A stretch of DNA of 64,000 nucleotides from Mycobacterium scrofulaceum (GCF_002086735.1 NZ_MVIJ01000012.1:62001-126000); one strand, 5' to 3'; positions 33,133 to 41,723 are shown, counted from the first letter of the stretch. The notes: generated from the sequence alone by a model not told the origin. Program-made: numbers and translations.

Positions 33133-33606
33133 CTACACCCGCGCGGCGGCGTCGTCCAGCTCGGCGATGATGATCTTGCGCATGCCATACATGGCTCGGG
33201 TGGCCGCCGCCGCGCGGTTCCGGTCGGGATCGCCGATCAACTCGTAGAGCCGGTCCGGCACGATCTGCCAGCTCAGCCCGAAGCGGTCCCTGCACCAGCC
33301 GCACTGCGATTCCTCGCCGCCGTCGGTCAGCCGCTCCCAGTAGTAGTCGACCTCGTCCTGGTCGGCGCAGTGGATCGTGAAGGACACGGCCTCGCTGAAC
33401 CGGAAGTGGGGTCCACCGTTGATGCCGATGAACCGGGTGCCGTCCAGCACGAAGCTGCCGGACAGCACGCTGCCGGGCTCGCCGGGTCCGGCCTCCGTGG
33501 TCCGGTTGAAGCCCTCGATGTGCGAGTTCGGGAAGATCGAGGTGTAGAACCTGGCGGCCTCCTCCAGGTCGTGGTCGAACCATAACGACGGGGTGATCGA
33601 TGGCAT
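33133..33606 (-). CDS. VOC-superfamily protein, PhnB/3-demethylubiquinone methyltransferase-like
   Basis: A 157-residue protein of the glyoxalase/VOC fold. ITPSLWFDHDLEEAARFYTSIF at the N-terminus, GPHFRFSEAVSFTIHCADQDEVDYYW, then CGWCRDRFGLSWQIVP are hallmark PhnB-like segments. The ATG at 33606 is preceded by GAGGAGG at about 10 bp; the earlier ATG at 33624 lies within that site and is less likely. No enzymatic function is assigned to most such proteins. Confidence 0.82.
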   Translation of the reverse strand: MPSITPSLWFDHDLEEAARFYTSIFPNSHIEGFNRTTEAGPGEPGSVLSGSFVLDGTRFIGINGGPHFRFSEAVSFTIHCADQDEVDYYWERLTDGGEESQCGWCRDRFGLSWQIVPDRLYELIGDPDRNRAAAATRAMYGMRKIIIAELDDAAARV

Positions 33607-33728
33607 GGGGCGCGGCCTCCTCATCGGCTCGTGGGTGTCATCACTGACAGACCCCGGCGATGGCCGAAACTCATCGCCTCGTCGCCCCGGGCACGGGTGC
33701 TTAAGCCCCCTATGTAACGTCAGGTCGC

Positions 33729-34592
33729 ATGAGCACCGTCAGCAGCGTCCCTCAGACGGTCGAGTTTTCCGGCGTCGGCGGGATCACCCTGGTCGCCGAC
33801 GAGTGGAATCGCGGGACCGACGGCGCGGGGCGACCGAGCGTCCTGATGCTCCACGGCGGCGGCCAGAACCGGCATTCCTGGAAGAACACCGGTCAAACGC
33901 TCGCCGACGAGGGCCTGCACGTCGTGGCGCTCGACAGCCGCGGACACGGTGACAGCGATCGCGCGCCCAACGCCGACTACGACGTCGAGACGTTGACCGC
34001 CGACGTCCTGCAGGTGATCCATGCGATCGGCCGACCCGTGATGATCATCGGGGCGAGCATGGGCGGGCTCACCGGCATCCTCGCCGCCCACCGGGCCGGG
34101 CCCGCGGAGGTGACCCGGCTGGTGCTCGTCGACGTGGTGCCGCGGTTCGAGAAGGGCGGCAGCGCCCGGATTCGCGACTTCATGATCAGCGGCCTCGACG
34201 GTTTCGACTCGCTGGAGCAGGCCGCCGACGCCGTCGCCGAATACCTCCCGTACCGCGACAAGCCGCGCAGCCCCGAGGGGCTGAAGAAGAACCTGCGCCT
34301 ACGCGACGGCCGCTGGTACTGGCACTGGGACCCCGCCTTCATGACCAAGCCCGGCGACGACCCCGAGCTGCGCACCGAGAAGTTCGAGCAAGCCGCCAAG
34401 AGCCTGTCCATTCCCGTCCTGCTGATCCGCGGAAAGCTCTCCGACGTCGTCAGCCCCGAAGGCGTCCGGCATTTCCTGGCCAGCGTTCCCCGCGCGGAGT
34501 TCGTGGAGTTGCCCAAAGCCGGGCACACCGCGGCCGGCGACGACAACGACGCGTTCAGCGACGCCGTGGTGAAGTTCGTCAAACGCCACTAG
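33729..34592 (+). CDS. bpoB: Alpha/beta hydrolase, non-haem peroxidase-like
   Basis: A 287-residue alpha/beta hydrolase. LMLHGGGQNRHSW (HG motif), nucleophilic Ser in GASMGGL, acid near LLIRGKLSDVV and His in PKAGHTAAGD. Position and length fit M. tuberculosis BpoB (Rv1123c), historically called a bromoperoxidase; hydrolase activity is more certain than halogenation. Converges on gnd2 with a palindromic repeat between. Confidence 0.8.
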   Translation: MSTVSSVPQTVEFSGVGGITLVADEWNRGTDGAGRPSVLMLHGGGQNRHSWKNTGQTLADEGLHVVALDSRGHGDSDRAPNADYDVETLTADVLQVIHAIGRPVMIIGASMGGLTGILAAHRAGPAEVTRLVLVDVVPRFEKGGSARIRDFMISGLDGFDSLEQAADAVAEYLPYRDKPRSPEGLKKNLRLRDGRWYWHWDPAFMTKPGDDPELRTEKFEQAAKSLSIPVLLIRGKLSDVVSPEGVRHFLASVPRAEFVELPKAGHTAAGDDNDAFSDAVVKFVKRH

Positions 34593-34599
34593 CTCGCCG

Positions 34600-34644
34600 G
34601 TGGCGACCCGCATCGCCCGGCTACGCCGCCCTCGCGATCGCCAC
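34600..34644 (-). repeat. 45-bp palindromic intergenic repeat, copy 2
   Basis: Reading from the minus strand it starts GTGGCGATCGCGAG and ends GGTCGCCAC, pairing at the ends with one G-T. It differs from copy 1 (17830-17874) at only three positions. Its first base is the G of the gnd2 TAG stop, exactly as copy 1 uses the SDR stop codon. It lies between convergent bpoB and gnd2. Confidence 0.7.
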
Positions 34645-35666
34645 TAGTTCGCCGGCTTTTCGGCGTGCCCGCCGAACTGCTTGCGCATCGCCGACAGCGC
34701 CTTGTTGGCGAAGTCATCGAGTGACCTCGAGGCGAACCGGGACTGCAGCGCCGTCGTCAGCACCGGCGAAGGGACGCCCTCGTCGATCGCCGCGATTGCG
34801 GTCCACCGCCCCTCCCCGGAGTCGGAGACCCGCCCGGAGAACTCCTCGAGATCCGGCGAATCGTGCAGCGCGATGGCGGTCAGGTCCAGCAGCCAGGAGC
34901 CGATCACGCTGCCCCGGCGCCACACCTCGGCCACCTCGGGGATGTCGATGTCGTATTGATAGAACTCGGGATTCGACAGCGGCGCGGTTTCGGCGTCACC
35001 TTGCTGCACGTGCTTGCCGATGTCGGCGTTGCGCAGGATGTTGAGCCCTTCGGCAAGCGATGCCATCATGCCGTACTCGATGCCGTTGTGCACCATCTTG
35101 ACGAAGTGCCCGGCGCCGGACGGCCCGCAGTGCAGGTAACCCTTTTCCGATCGGGCGACCTCGCCGTCACGGCCCGGCGTACGCGGCGCCGCGTCCACCC
35201 CCGGGGCGACACTGGCGAAAATGGGTTCGGCGTGCAGGAAGGCCTCGTCGTCGCCGCCGATCATCAGGCAATAGCCGCGTTCCCGACCCCAGACGCCGCC
35301 GCTGGTTCCGCAGTCGAGCAGGCGAATTCCCTTCTCGGACAGTGTCTTTGCATGGCTGATGTCGTCGCGGTAGTAGGAGTTCCCGCCGTCGATGACGATG
35401 TCGCCGGAGTCCAGCGTCTTGGCGAGCTCCTCGATGACGCCCGTCGTGATGGTCCCGGCCGGCACCATCACCCAGACCACCCGCGGCGCGCTCAGCTTCG
35501 CGGCGAGCTCCCGCAGGGACGACACGCCGGTGGTCCTCTCCTCCCCCGCCATGGCCTTGACGGCGTCGGGGTTGTGGTCATAGACCACGCATTCGTGTCC
35601 GTCCTTGGCGACGCGGCGGACGATGTTGGCGCCCATCCGGCCGAGGCCGATCATCCCGAGCTGCAT
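34644..35666 (-). CDS. gnd2: 6-phosphogluconate dehydrogenase, decarboxylating (short form)
   Basis: A 340-residue enzyme that oxidises 6-phosphogluconate to ribulose-5-phosphate and CO2. LGMIGLGRMGANIVRRVAKDG is the coenzyme motif; DGGNSYYRDD and DCGTSGGVWGRERG are substrate loops; catalytic Lys lies in HFVKMVHNGIEYG. The short length is characteristic of this NAD-type Gnd2 class (M. tuberculosis Rv1122, 340 residues). It starts 15 bp after the zwf1 stop, forming a pentose-phosphate operon. Confidence 0.94.
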   Translation of the reverse strand: MQLGMIGLGRMGANIVRRVAKDGHECVVYDHNPDAVKAMAGEERTTGVSSLRELAAKLSAPRVVWVMVPAGTITTGVIEELAKTLDSGDIVIDGGNSYYRDDISHAKTLSEKGIRLLDCGTSGGVWGRERGYCLMIGGDDEAFLHAEPIFASVAPGVDAAPRTPGRDGEVARSEKGYLHCGPSGAGHFVKMVHNGIEYGMMASLAEGLNILRNADIGKHVQQGDAETAPLSNPEFYQYDIDIPEVAEVWRRGSVIGSWLLDLTAIALHDSPDLEEFSGRVSDSGEGRWTAIAAIDEGVPSPVLTTALQSRFASRSLDDFANKALSAMRKQFGGHAEKPAN

Positions 35667-35681
35667 TTCTTCCTGTTCTCC

Positions 35682-37127
35682 TTACTGTGACGACGTGTGC
35701 TTTGGCAGCCACGGCCCTTGCCAGCTGCGATGACCGTGCAGCAGCGATTGCGCGGCCTCCGGTCCCCAGGAGCCCTGGTCGTAGTGATGGATCCGGCCGG
35801 GTTTGTCCAGCACGGGCTGCACGATCCGCCACGTCTCCTCGATGGCGTCTTCCCGGGCGAACAGCTGCCGGTCCCCGGTGAGCGCGGCATAGAGGAGCCG
35901 CTCGTAGGGGCGCACGGCTTCCCCGAGGTCCTCGGCGAACGAGGAGTCCAGGTGCACGTCGTGCCATCCGTCGCCGACCTGGGCGGACAACTGCAGCCGC
36001 ATCCCGGGATCGGGGTCGATGCGCAGCACGATCTGGTTCGGCTCGGGCGGGCGACGGTTGGGCAGGAACGAGAAACCCGGAACGTGGTGCAGGAACATCC
36101 GCACCTCGGTGACCCGTTCGGGCAGCGCCTTGCCGGCGCGCAGAAAAATCGGCACGCCGGCCCAGCGCCAGTTGTCGATCTCGGTCCGCAGCGCGACGTA
36201 GGTCTCGGTGTGCGAATCCTTCGCCACGCCGGCGACGTCGGTGTAGCCGCGGTATTGGCCGCGCACGCAGCGGTCGGGATCCAGCGCCGGCATCGCCCGG
36301 AACACCTCGGCCTTCTTGTCGTTCAGGTCGTCGGCGCTCGGCCCGACCGGGGGGTCCATCGCGACCAGCGCGAGCACCTGCAGCAGGTGGTTCTGCACGA
36401 CGTCGCGCAGGGCGCCGACCGCGTCGTAGAACTTGCCGCGGTCCTCGATGCCGAAATCCTCGGCCATGGTGATGTGGATTTCGGAGATGCTGTCGCGGTC
36501 CCACAGCTTGGCGAGTGCGTTGTTGGCGAAGCGCAGGTACTGCAGTTCCTCGACGGGTTGCTTGCCCAGGAAGTGGTCCACGCGCAGGATCTGGTCCTCG
36601 TCGAGCACGGCGCGCAGCCGGGCGTTCAGGTCGCGCGCCGAGGGCAGGTCGTGCCCGAAGGGCTTTTCCACCGCGACGCGTGCGCACTCCAACAGGTCGG
36701 CCTTCGCGAGGTTTTCGACGATGGGCGCGAACAGGGACGGCGGCATCTCCAGGTAGTACAGCGGCCGGCAACCCTTGCCGATCTCCTTCGCGAGCCGGCC
36801 GTAGAGCTTTTCGTCGGTGACGTCGCCGTGCAGGTAGGACAGCCGGCCCGCCAGCCGGTCGAACACCGCGCCGTCGAACTTCTCCCCGGACGCCTTGATG
36901 GCGTCACGGGCCCGCCCGACCAGCTGCTCCAACGAGATGTCGTCACTGGCCACACCGATGATGGGGACATCCAGCAACTCGCGCGCCTCGAGGCGGTACA
37001 AGGCGCGATACGTCATCTTGCGCGCCAGATCACCGGTGATGCCGAAGATCACCAATTTGTTCGAAGCGTTGTCTTTGTTCGAAGCGTTGTCTCCGCCGTC
37101 AGCCAAGCCCGCACCTCCGAAAGTCAT
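35682..37127 (-). CDS. zwf1: Glucose-6-phosphate 1-dehydrogenase
   Basis: A 481-residue enzyme catalysing the first oxidative pentose-phosphate step. FGITGDLARKM is the NADP motif; the substrate motif RVDHFLGKQPVEEL holds the catalytic His and Lys. Slightly longer than M. tuberculosis Zwf1 (about 466) because the N-terminal tail contains a tandem duplication of six codons (DNASNK twice). ATG at 37127 was chosen; an upstream GTG-type start at 37175 would add unrelated sequence. Confidence 0.92.
   Translation of the reverse strand: MTFGGAGLADGGDNASNKDNASNKLVIFGITGDLARKMTYRALYRLEARELLDVPIIGVASDDISLEQLVGRARDAIKASGEKFDGAVFDRLAGRLSYLHGDVTDEKLYGRLAKEIGKGCRPLYYLEMPPSLFAPIVENLAKADLLECARVAVEKPFGHDLPSARDLNARLRAVLDEDQILRVDHFLGKQPVEELQYLRFANNALAKLWDRDSISEIHITMAEDFGIEDRGKFYDAVGALRDVVQNHLLQVLALVAMDPPVGPSADDLNDKKAEVFRAMPALDPDRCVRGQYRGYTDVAGVAKDSHTETYVALRTEIDNWRWAGVPIFLRAGKALPERVTEVRMFLHHVPGFSFLPNRRPPEPNQIVLRIDPDPGMRLQLSAQVGDGWHDVHLDSSFAEDLGEAVRPYERLLYAALTGDRQLFAREDAIEETWRIVQPVLDKPGRIHHYDQGSWGPEAAQSLLHGHRSWQGPWLPKHTSSQ
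37056..37091. repeat. Perfect 18-bp tandem duplication in zwf1
   Basis: TTTGTTCGAAGCGTTGTC occurs twice back to back (37056-37073 and 37074-37091). It duplicates residues DNASNK in the flexible N-terminus just before the first beta strand, in frame. Confidence 0.85.
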
Positions 37128-37235
37128 CCGATCGGCTCTTCCAGACTCACTACCCGCGGCGGTCGGACCTAACACTAGACACCGCGCACAGGCCCGACAA
37201 CCTCAGGCCATCGGGGCCTTTGGCAGGATGCATGC

Positions 37236-38060
37236 GTGGGCGACGCGCTGCATATCACGGTCTATGTCGTGGCCGGTGTCGCCGCGATCGAAGCCGTCAC
37301 CCTCGCCGTGCTGTCGCGGATGCTGGTGCGCAGCCGCCAGGAGATCGACGAATTGCGGCAGCGGACCGACACGCGCAACCAGCTGCTCTCCGGCGGGCGC
37401 GAGGCGGTCAAGAGGGTGTGGAACACCGCCAACCTGTTGCGCAAGGAAGGCTTCGGTGCGGCGGTACGCAGCTCGATCGAGGATCTTGCCGACTGGGCGG
37501 AGGTGGAACGGCCCGACCTGGCCCGCGTCACACCGGACGGCCGGGTGGTGATCCTGTTCTCCGACATCGAGGAATCCACCGCCCTCAACGAGCGTATCGG
37601 TGACCGCGCGTGGGTCAAACTCATTGCGGCGCACGACAAGCTGGTGTCAGACCTGGTGCAGCGGTGGTCCGGTCACGTGGTGAAGAGCCAGGGCGACGGC
37701 TTCATGATCGCCTTCGCCCGCGCCGACCAGGCGGTGCGATGCGGCATCGACCTGCAGCATGCGCTGCTAAAGGACGCAAAACGCAAGCGAAATAACGAGA
37801 TTCGGGTCCGGATCGGCATCCACATGGGCCGCTCGGTGCGCCGCGGTGATGACCTGTTCGGCCGCAACGTCGCAATGGCGGCGCGGGTGGCGGCGCAGGC
37901 CGTCGGCGGCGAGATCCTGGTGAGTCAGCCGGTCCGGGACGCTCTGTCCGACGATGACGACATCGGATTCGACGACGGGCGCGACGTCGAGCTCAAGGGG
38001 TTTTCGGGCAGCTATCGGTTGTTCGCCGTCGAGGCCCCGGCCGATCCCGACCGGGACTGA
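37236..38060 (+). CDS. Class III adenylate/guanylate cyclase domain protein, atypical
   Basis: A 274-residue protein: one N-terminal membrane helix ([21 protein letters not shown]), a linker, and a class III cyclase domain from about residue 100. First metal Asp110 in FSDIEES, Lys and second metal Asp in KSQGDGFM. The segment [13 protein letters not shown] has Ala213 where VN.AAR normally gives the transition-state Asn; the Arg remains. Activity may be low or different. The M. tuberculosis counterpart region (Rv1120c) is shorter; here the gene looks intact. Confidence 0.82.
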   Translation: MGDALHITVYVVAGVAAIEAVTLAVLSRMLVRSRQEIDELRQRTDTRNQLLSGGREAVKRVWNTANLLRKEGFGAAVRSSIEDLADWAEVERPDLARVTPDGRVVILFSDIEESTALNERIGDRAWVKLIAAHDKLVSDLVQRWSGHVVKSQGDGFMIAFARADQAVRCGIDLQHALLKDAKRKRNNEIRVRIGIHMGRSVRRGDDLFGRNVAMAARVAAQAVGGEILVSQPVRDALSDDDDIGFDDGRDVELKGFSGSYRLFAVEAPADPDRD

Positions 38061-38221
38061 AACCCTTGCTCGTCGTATTCGGCCAGCCGCTGGTGCAGGC
38101 GGGCCCGGACCTCGTCGGCCGTGTACGCGCGGCGTTTGCGTTGGTCGCGAACCACCAGCGCGCCCCCGGCGACGACACCGGCGACACCGGCCAGCCCGAG
38201 CCACTTCCACACATTGCGCAT
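38012..38221 (-). CDS. Small single-pass membrane protein
   Basis: A 69-residue protein: MRNVWKWLG, a membrane helix ([15 protein letters not shown]), then a basic cytosolic tail ([22 protein letters not shown]) ending in a Ser/Gly-rich tail. The end overlaps the 3' end of the convergent cyclase gene by 49 bp. A start two codons upstream (GTG) is possible. Unknown function. Confidence 0.5.
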   Translation of the reverse strand: MRNVWKWLGLAGVAGVVAGGALVVRDQRKRRAYTADEVRARLHQRLAEYDEQGFQSRSGSAGASTANNR

Positions 38222-38290
38222 GGACACAGAGTATTCGGGTTGTGATTAACTTGGTGCTCTTGTAACCGGACACAGGCGATTCGGCTCATC

Positions 38291-38980
38291 ATGCTGACCC
38301 TTGACGAAGCGCTGAACGAGACGCGCACGGGCGATCTCTGGCTGTTTCGTGGCCGCTCCCGGCCCGACCGTGCAATTCAGACGTTGACGAACGCACCGGT
38401 GAATCACGTCGGCATGACGGTCGCGATCGACGACCTGCCGCCGTTGATCTGGCACGCCGAACTGGGTGACAAGCTCGTCGACATGTGGACGGGAACCAAC
38501 CACCGCGGCGTGCAACTCAACGATCTGCAGCAGGCCGTCCTGCAGTGGACGCAGCGCTACGGCCAGCGGTGCTGGCTGCGTCAGCTGACGCCGCACCCCA
38601 CCCGCGAACAGGAGAACAAGCTGCTGCGGGTGATCGCACGGATGGACGGCACCGCTTTTCCCACCACCGCTCGGCTGACCGGCCGCTGGTTCCGCGGCCG
38701 GATCCCGACCATCAACGACTGGGTGCGGGGAATTCCCGTGGTGGACAGCAAGGTTTGCGAGCAGACCCGGCACCGCCGCGAAGAACGCAAGATGAGCCTT
38801 TCGACGGCGTATTGCGCGGAGACGGTGGCGATCACCTACGAGGAGATGGGATTGCTCGACACCGACAAGGACGCGAACTGGTTCGACCCGGGCAAGTTCT
38901 GGAGCGGTGACACGCTGCCGCTGGCGCCGGGCTATCAGCTGGGGGACGAAATCGCCGTGACGGTAAGCCAAGTCGGCTAG
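38291..38980 (+). CDS. Permuted papain-fold (YiiX-like, NlpC/P60 superfamily) protein
   Basis: A 229-residue protein without signal peptide. TGDLWLFRG followed by NHVGMTVAIDD gives the His of the permuted NlpC/P60 arrangement, and YCAETVAITYEEMG (residue ~177) gives the Cys. This order, His before Cys, is typical of YiiX/YebB-like proteins that may act on lipids or amides. In M. tuberculosis a gene of this type (Rv1118c) is at the same place. The substrate is unknown. Confidence 0.6.
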   Translation: MLTLDEALNETRTGDLWLFRGRSRPDRAIQTLTNAPVNHVGMTVAIDDLPPLIWHAELGDKLVDMWTGTNHRGVQLNDLQQAVLQWTQRYGQRCWLRQLTPHPTREQENKLLRVIARMDGTAFPTTARLTGRWFRGRIPTINDWVRGIPVVDSKVCEQTRHRREERKMSLSTAYCAETVAITYEEMGLLDTDKDANWFDPGKFWSGDTLPLAPGYQLGDEIAVTVSQVG

Positions 38981-39300
38981 TCGACCGACATCTCGCCCAG
39001 CTCCGACCACCCGGCCGCGTCGATCGTCTGATTGATGATCTTCGGGGTGGACGTCAGGGCCTGCGGCAGCTCGCGCATCGCCCGCTTGAAGTGGTCGCTG
39101 TTGACGTGGACGCCGCCCGCCTCCTCGTCACGGAACGCCTCCACCAAGACGTATTCCGCTGGGTTGTCCAGGCTGCGCGACCACTCGAACCACAGGTTGC
39201 CCTCTTCGGCCCGAGTGGCGGCCGTGAAGGAGGCGACGAGTTCTGGCCAGCGGTCCGTCCACTCGGGCTTGGTCTCGAACTTGACGACGATGAAGATCAT
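38977..39300 (-). CDS. Antibiotic biosynthesis monooxygenase (ABM) domain protein
   Basis: A 107-residue dimeric alpha+beta barrel protein of the ABM family. IFIVVKFETKPEWTDRW at the start, LWFEWSRSLDNPAEYVLVEAFRDEEA in the middle, VHVNSDHFKRAM near the end. Matches M. tuberculosis Rv1117 in length and place. Its stop overlaps the convergent gene by 4 bp. Function in the cell unknown. Confidence 0.85.
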   Translation of the reverse strand: MIFIVVKFETKPEWTDRWPELVASFTAATRAEEGNLWFEWSRSLDNPAEYVLVEAFRDEEAGGVHVNSDHFKRAMRELPQALTSTPKIINQTIDAAGWSELGEMSVD

Positions 39301-39622
39301 GGCCGGCCCCGCCTAGCTCTGTGTCGAAGACGCGCCCGCTCGGTCCCGGCGAGCAGCGTCAGCATAACCGCCCACCGGGGGCGCCGGACGACCATCGCGT
39401 CAGCAAAGTTTGCCCCGGGCGTCTTGATGGACGCCCGGGGCACACCCTGTCTTTGATTCCACATGGATCGCGAACCGGCCATCCGCCCCGGCGGAGTGGC
39501 CCGCCTCACAAACCGCTCGCGGGTCGGGCCATTTCACTTCGCCGTGGGTCCCGTTCTATTGACGTGTCCTATACGCGTCGAATAGCGGCGCAATAGATTG
39601 AGACATTCGCGAATTGATTTCG
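39301..39622. other. Intergenic region with no gene found
   Basis: No credible coding frame is seen between the ABM gene and the NlpC/P60-like gene. It holds the strong hairpin at 39411-39442. The stretch 39540-39622 is clearly richer in A+T than the surroundings. Confidence 0.6.
39411..39442 (-). terminator. Perfect 13-bp hairpin, probable terminator
   Basis: TGCCCCGGGCGTC and GACGCCCGGGGCA around the loop TTGATG. It lies downstream of the minus-strand NlpC/P60-like gene. No clear U-tract, which is usual for mycobacterial terminators. Confidence 0.55.
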
Positions 39623-40228
39623 TTAAGGATTTGCAATTCCCGGGTCGCCGGGCGGCGGCAATTCGGGCGCCGGCGGGGCCGGCGGCGCCGGTGGTGCCGG
39701 TGGCGCCGGGGCCGTGGCATCCACCAGGACGGGGGGTGCCTCCGGCGGTGGCGGCGGCGCGTCGGGGGCAGGCGGCGGCGCGTCCGGGGCCGGCGGCGGC
39801 GGCGCGTCCGGCGGCGGGGGAAGGGCACCCTCGCCGTCCGGCGGCATCGGCAGGAACATGTGGTGGGTGAAACCCGCCTGGTAGGCGCCAGCACCACCGA
39901 TGTGCACGCCACCGCGCTCACCGCTGGATACCGGGGTCCCGTCCGGCAGCGTGGCGGCCGTGTGGCCGCCGTTCCACCCGATCACGAGGGCGTTGGGGGC
40001 GGTGCCGTACTGGAAGCCGCGGGCCAACAATGCCGCTTCCTCGTTGCCCGTATTGAACCGGTTTCCGAAGACCGGCCTGTCGGACGCCGCGTTGGCAACC
40101 CAGGAAACGAGCCCCGAGCAATCCGTCCCGGCGGGAGAATCTCCGCCTGCAATATAAGGCGTCCCGGAGACTTGATTGATCAATGACATCAATGTTGCAA
40201 GTACTACCATGGCCGGCGACGCTAGCAA
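39623..40228 (-). CDS. NlpC/P60-like peptidoglycan hydrolase with proline-rich tail (Rv1115-like)
   Basis: A 201-residue frame. GTPYIAGGDSPAGTDCSGL has the Cys of the catalytic dyad and GWNGGHTAATLPDG the His. From residue ~135 a low-complexity tail of PPPPDAPPPAPDAP-type repeats follows, as in cell-wall anchored proteins. The start is unclear: the frame opens with TTG at 40228 and has a stop three codons further up. A GTG at 40262 in another frame encodes a signal-like MRHKFWRTIIAIASVAG, suggesting a frameshift near 40210. Confidence 0.65.
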   Translation of the reverse strand: MLASPAMVVLATLMSLINQVSGTPYIAGGDSPAGTDCSGLVSWVANAASDRPVFGNRFNTGNEEAALLARGFQYGTAPNALVIGWNGGHTAATLPDGTPVSSGERGGVHIGGAGAYQAGFTHHMFLPMPPDGEGALPPPPDAPPPPAPDAPPPAPDAPPPPPEAPPVLVDATAPAPPAPPAPPAPPAPELPPPGDPGIANP

Positions 40229-40356
40229 TAGCGATTATTGTTCGCCAAAATTTGTGGCGCACGTCATTCGCTCACCGGATAATGGCGTTCGTCGCACCTT
40301 CAGCGGATCGACTTCGCAACGCCAGACGCGGCCGCAGCAAACTAGCCGGCAGACGA

Positions 40357-40716
40357 TCAGCGGGTCTCGGGCCCACGTTCGGTGTCCGTCGTCTGCCGGT
40401 CGATGTCGGCTTGCTCGCGCTGGACCGTGGCCTCGCCGCGCGTCGCTTGTTCCTCCAGGCGGCGCAGCCGGGCACGCTCCCGCTCCTCGGGCACGCCTTC
40501 GCGTTCGTCCGCGCGCCACTCTCGTTCGTCCGCTACTTGCTCGCGATCGTCCGCGATTCGATCCCGTTCATCGGCGAGCAGGTCCCGTCGCTCGGCCATC
40601 CACTCGCGCCTTCTGACTGCGGCCTCGCGCTCGTCGAGCGCCTCCTCGCGCTTGTCAGACGCCTCAGCCCGACGTTCGAGCTCTTCGGGCGTGTCGGGGC
40701 AGTCATCAGCGACCAC
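40357..40716 (-). CDS. Highly charged coiled-coil protein
   Basis: A 119-residue protein made almost entirely of Glu, Arg, Asp and Ala. Heptad-like repeats of the form ADERExx (ADERDRIADDREQVADERE) predict a long single coiled coil. No membrane segment or signal. GTG start. Unknown function; the charge and repeat would suit a scaffold or a disordered linker. The opposite-strand frame (40183-41349) is rejected as a shadow. Confidence 0.55.
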   Translation of the reverse strand: MVADDCPDTPEELERRAEASDKREEALDEREAAVRRREWMAERRDLLADERDRIADDREQVADEREWRADEREGVPEERERARLRRLEEQATRGEATVQREQADIDRQTTDTERGPETR

Positions 40717-40854
40717 AGTGGCAGTCTAACGCCGCGGCCGCCCAGCCGCGCCGGCCGCTTCGGCTGCCCCGCCACCGCCAAGTCCGCTCCGCCCAACCGT
40801 CGTTGCCCTCGGCCGAGAATCCTCGCGACGCCGCCGAGATTTGTTGAACGGCAA

Positions 40855-41253
40855 TCACATTCCGAACTTGGCGCGGGCCTCGTCCGTGACGGGAGTGAAC
40901 AGGTTGACCAGGTTGCCGTCCGGATCTCGCAGCAGCAGTGCACGGTTGCCCCACGGCATGGTGGTCGGCGCCGTCACGACCTCTCCGACGCCCTCGCGCA
41001 GCCGCTCGTATTCCGCGTCCACGTCATCGACGAGGAACTCCACGATCACGCTGCGGTTGGCCGCTGGCTCGGCGGATCCGGCCGAAAACAGCGGCACGGT
41101 CTTGTCGCTGCCAATGGCCAGCGTGCCCACCGGCGTCGGGATCTCGGCGAACAGCTCGTTGCCCCAGACCGCGGTGACGCCGGTGACCGTCTCGTAGAAA
41201 GCGACGAGCCGGTTGACGTCGGCGGTGATGATGCGGGTGGAAACGAACTTCAT
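40855..41253 (-). CDS. Glyoxalase/VOC family protein
   Basis: A 132-residue VOC-fold protein with two beta-alpha-beta-beta-beta modules: VSTRIITADVNRLVAFYETVTG at the start and FLVDDVDAEYERLREG... RALLLRDPDGNLVNLF at the end. The metal-site residues of glyoxalase I are not clearly conserved. ATG after GGAGGGCTCC. Substrate unknown; often linked to resistance or detoxification. Confidence 0.85.
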   Translation of the reverse strand: MKFVSTRIITADVNRLVAFYETVTGVTAVWGNELFAEIPTPVGTLAIGSDKTVPLFSAGSAEPAANRSVIVEFLVDDVDAEYERLREGVGEVVTAPTTMPWGNRALLLRDPDGNLVNLFTPVTDEARAKFGM

Positions 41254-41345
41254 GGAGCCCTCCTGACGGCCGTGGCGGTGCATGGTCATGCGACGAGGGC
41301 ATGCTACGAACCACCTCCGACAAGGAGGCGTCCGTCGCGTGTGCC

Positions 41346-41723
41346 TTAGACGGGCGTCCAGATCCCGTTGTTCCAGAAGCCCCAGTTGCCGGCGCCGGTC
41401 GGGTTCCACATCAACTGGGCCCCGGGCGCCCACGACGGCGGCGGGGGCGCCGGCGGCGCCCAGGCCGGGGGTGGACCCCACGGACCCGCGCCCGCCGGAT
41501 AGCTCTGGCCCGCCGGGCCTTGCCAGTCGTGGCACTGATTCCAGTCCCAGTTGTAGACGTTGCCCCAACCGGGGTTCCACGGATTGCCCGGGCACCAATG
41601 TGAGGTCGGCGCCGCCTGCGCTGTGCCGCCGGCCGGCCCGATGGCGAAGAACGCGAACCCACAGCCCACGACGAACCCCATGAACCGCCGCGCCCACGGC
41701 CTCGGCCCCTCGACAACCGCCAT
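41346..41723 (-). CDS. Small secreted Trp/Pro-rich protein
   Basis: A 125-residue protein with a signal peptide (FMGFVVGCGFAFFAIGPAGGTAQA, cleaved near AQA-AP). The mature part has WCPGNPWNPGWGNVYNWDWNQCHDW, two cysteines and a Pro-rich middle. It belongs to a known group of short secreted mycobacterial proteins of unknown function. The ATG at 41723 is chosen to give the signal peptide. Confidence 0.65.
   Translation of the reverse strand: MAVVEGPRPWARRFMGFVVGCGFAFFAIGPAGGTAQAAPTSHWCPGNPWNPGWGNVYNWDWNQCHDWQGPAGQSYPAGAGPWGPPPAWAPPAPPPPSWAPGAQLMWNPTGAGNWGFWNNGIWTPV

Noticed and set aside
36895..37551. 218-codon plus-strand frame over the zwf1 start
   Set aside because: Antisense to zwf1 and overlapping the cyclase gene in a different frame; no domain.
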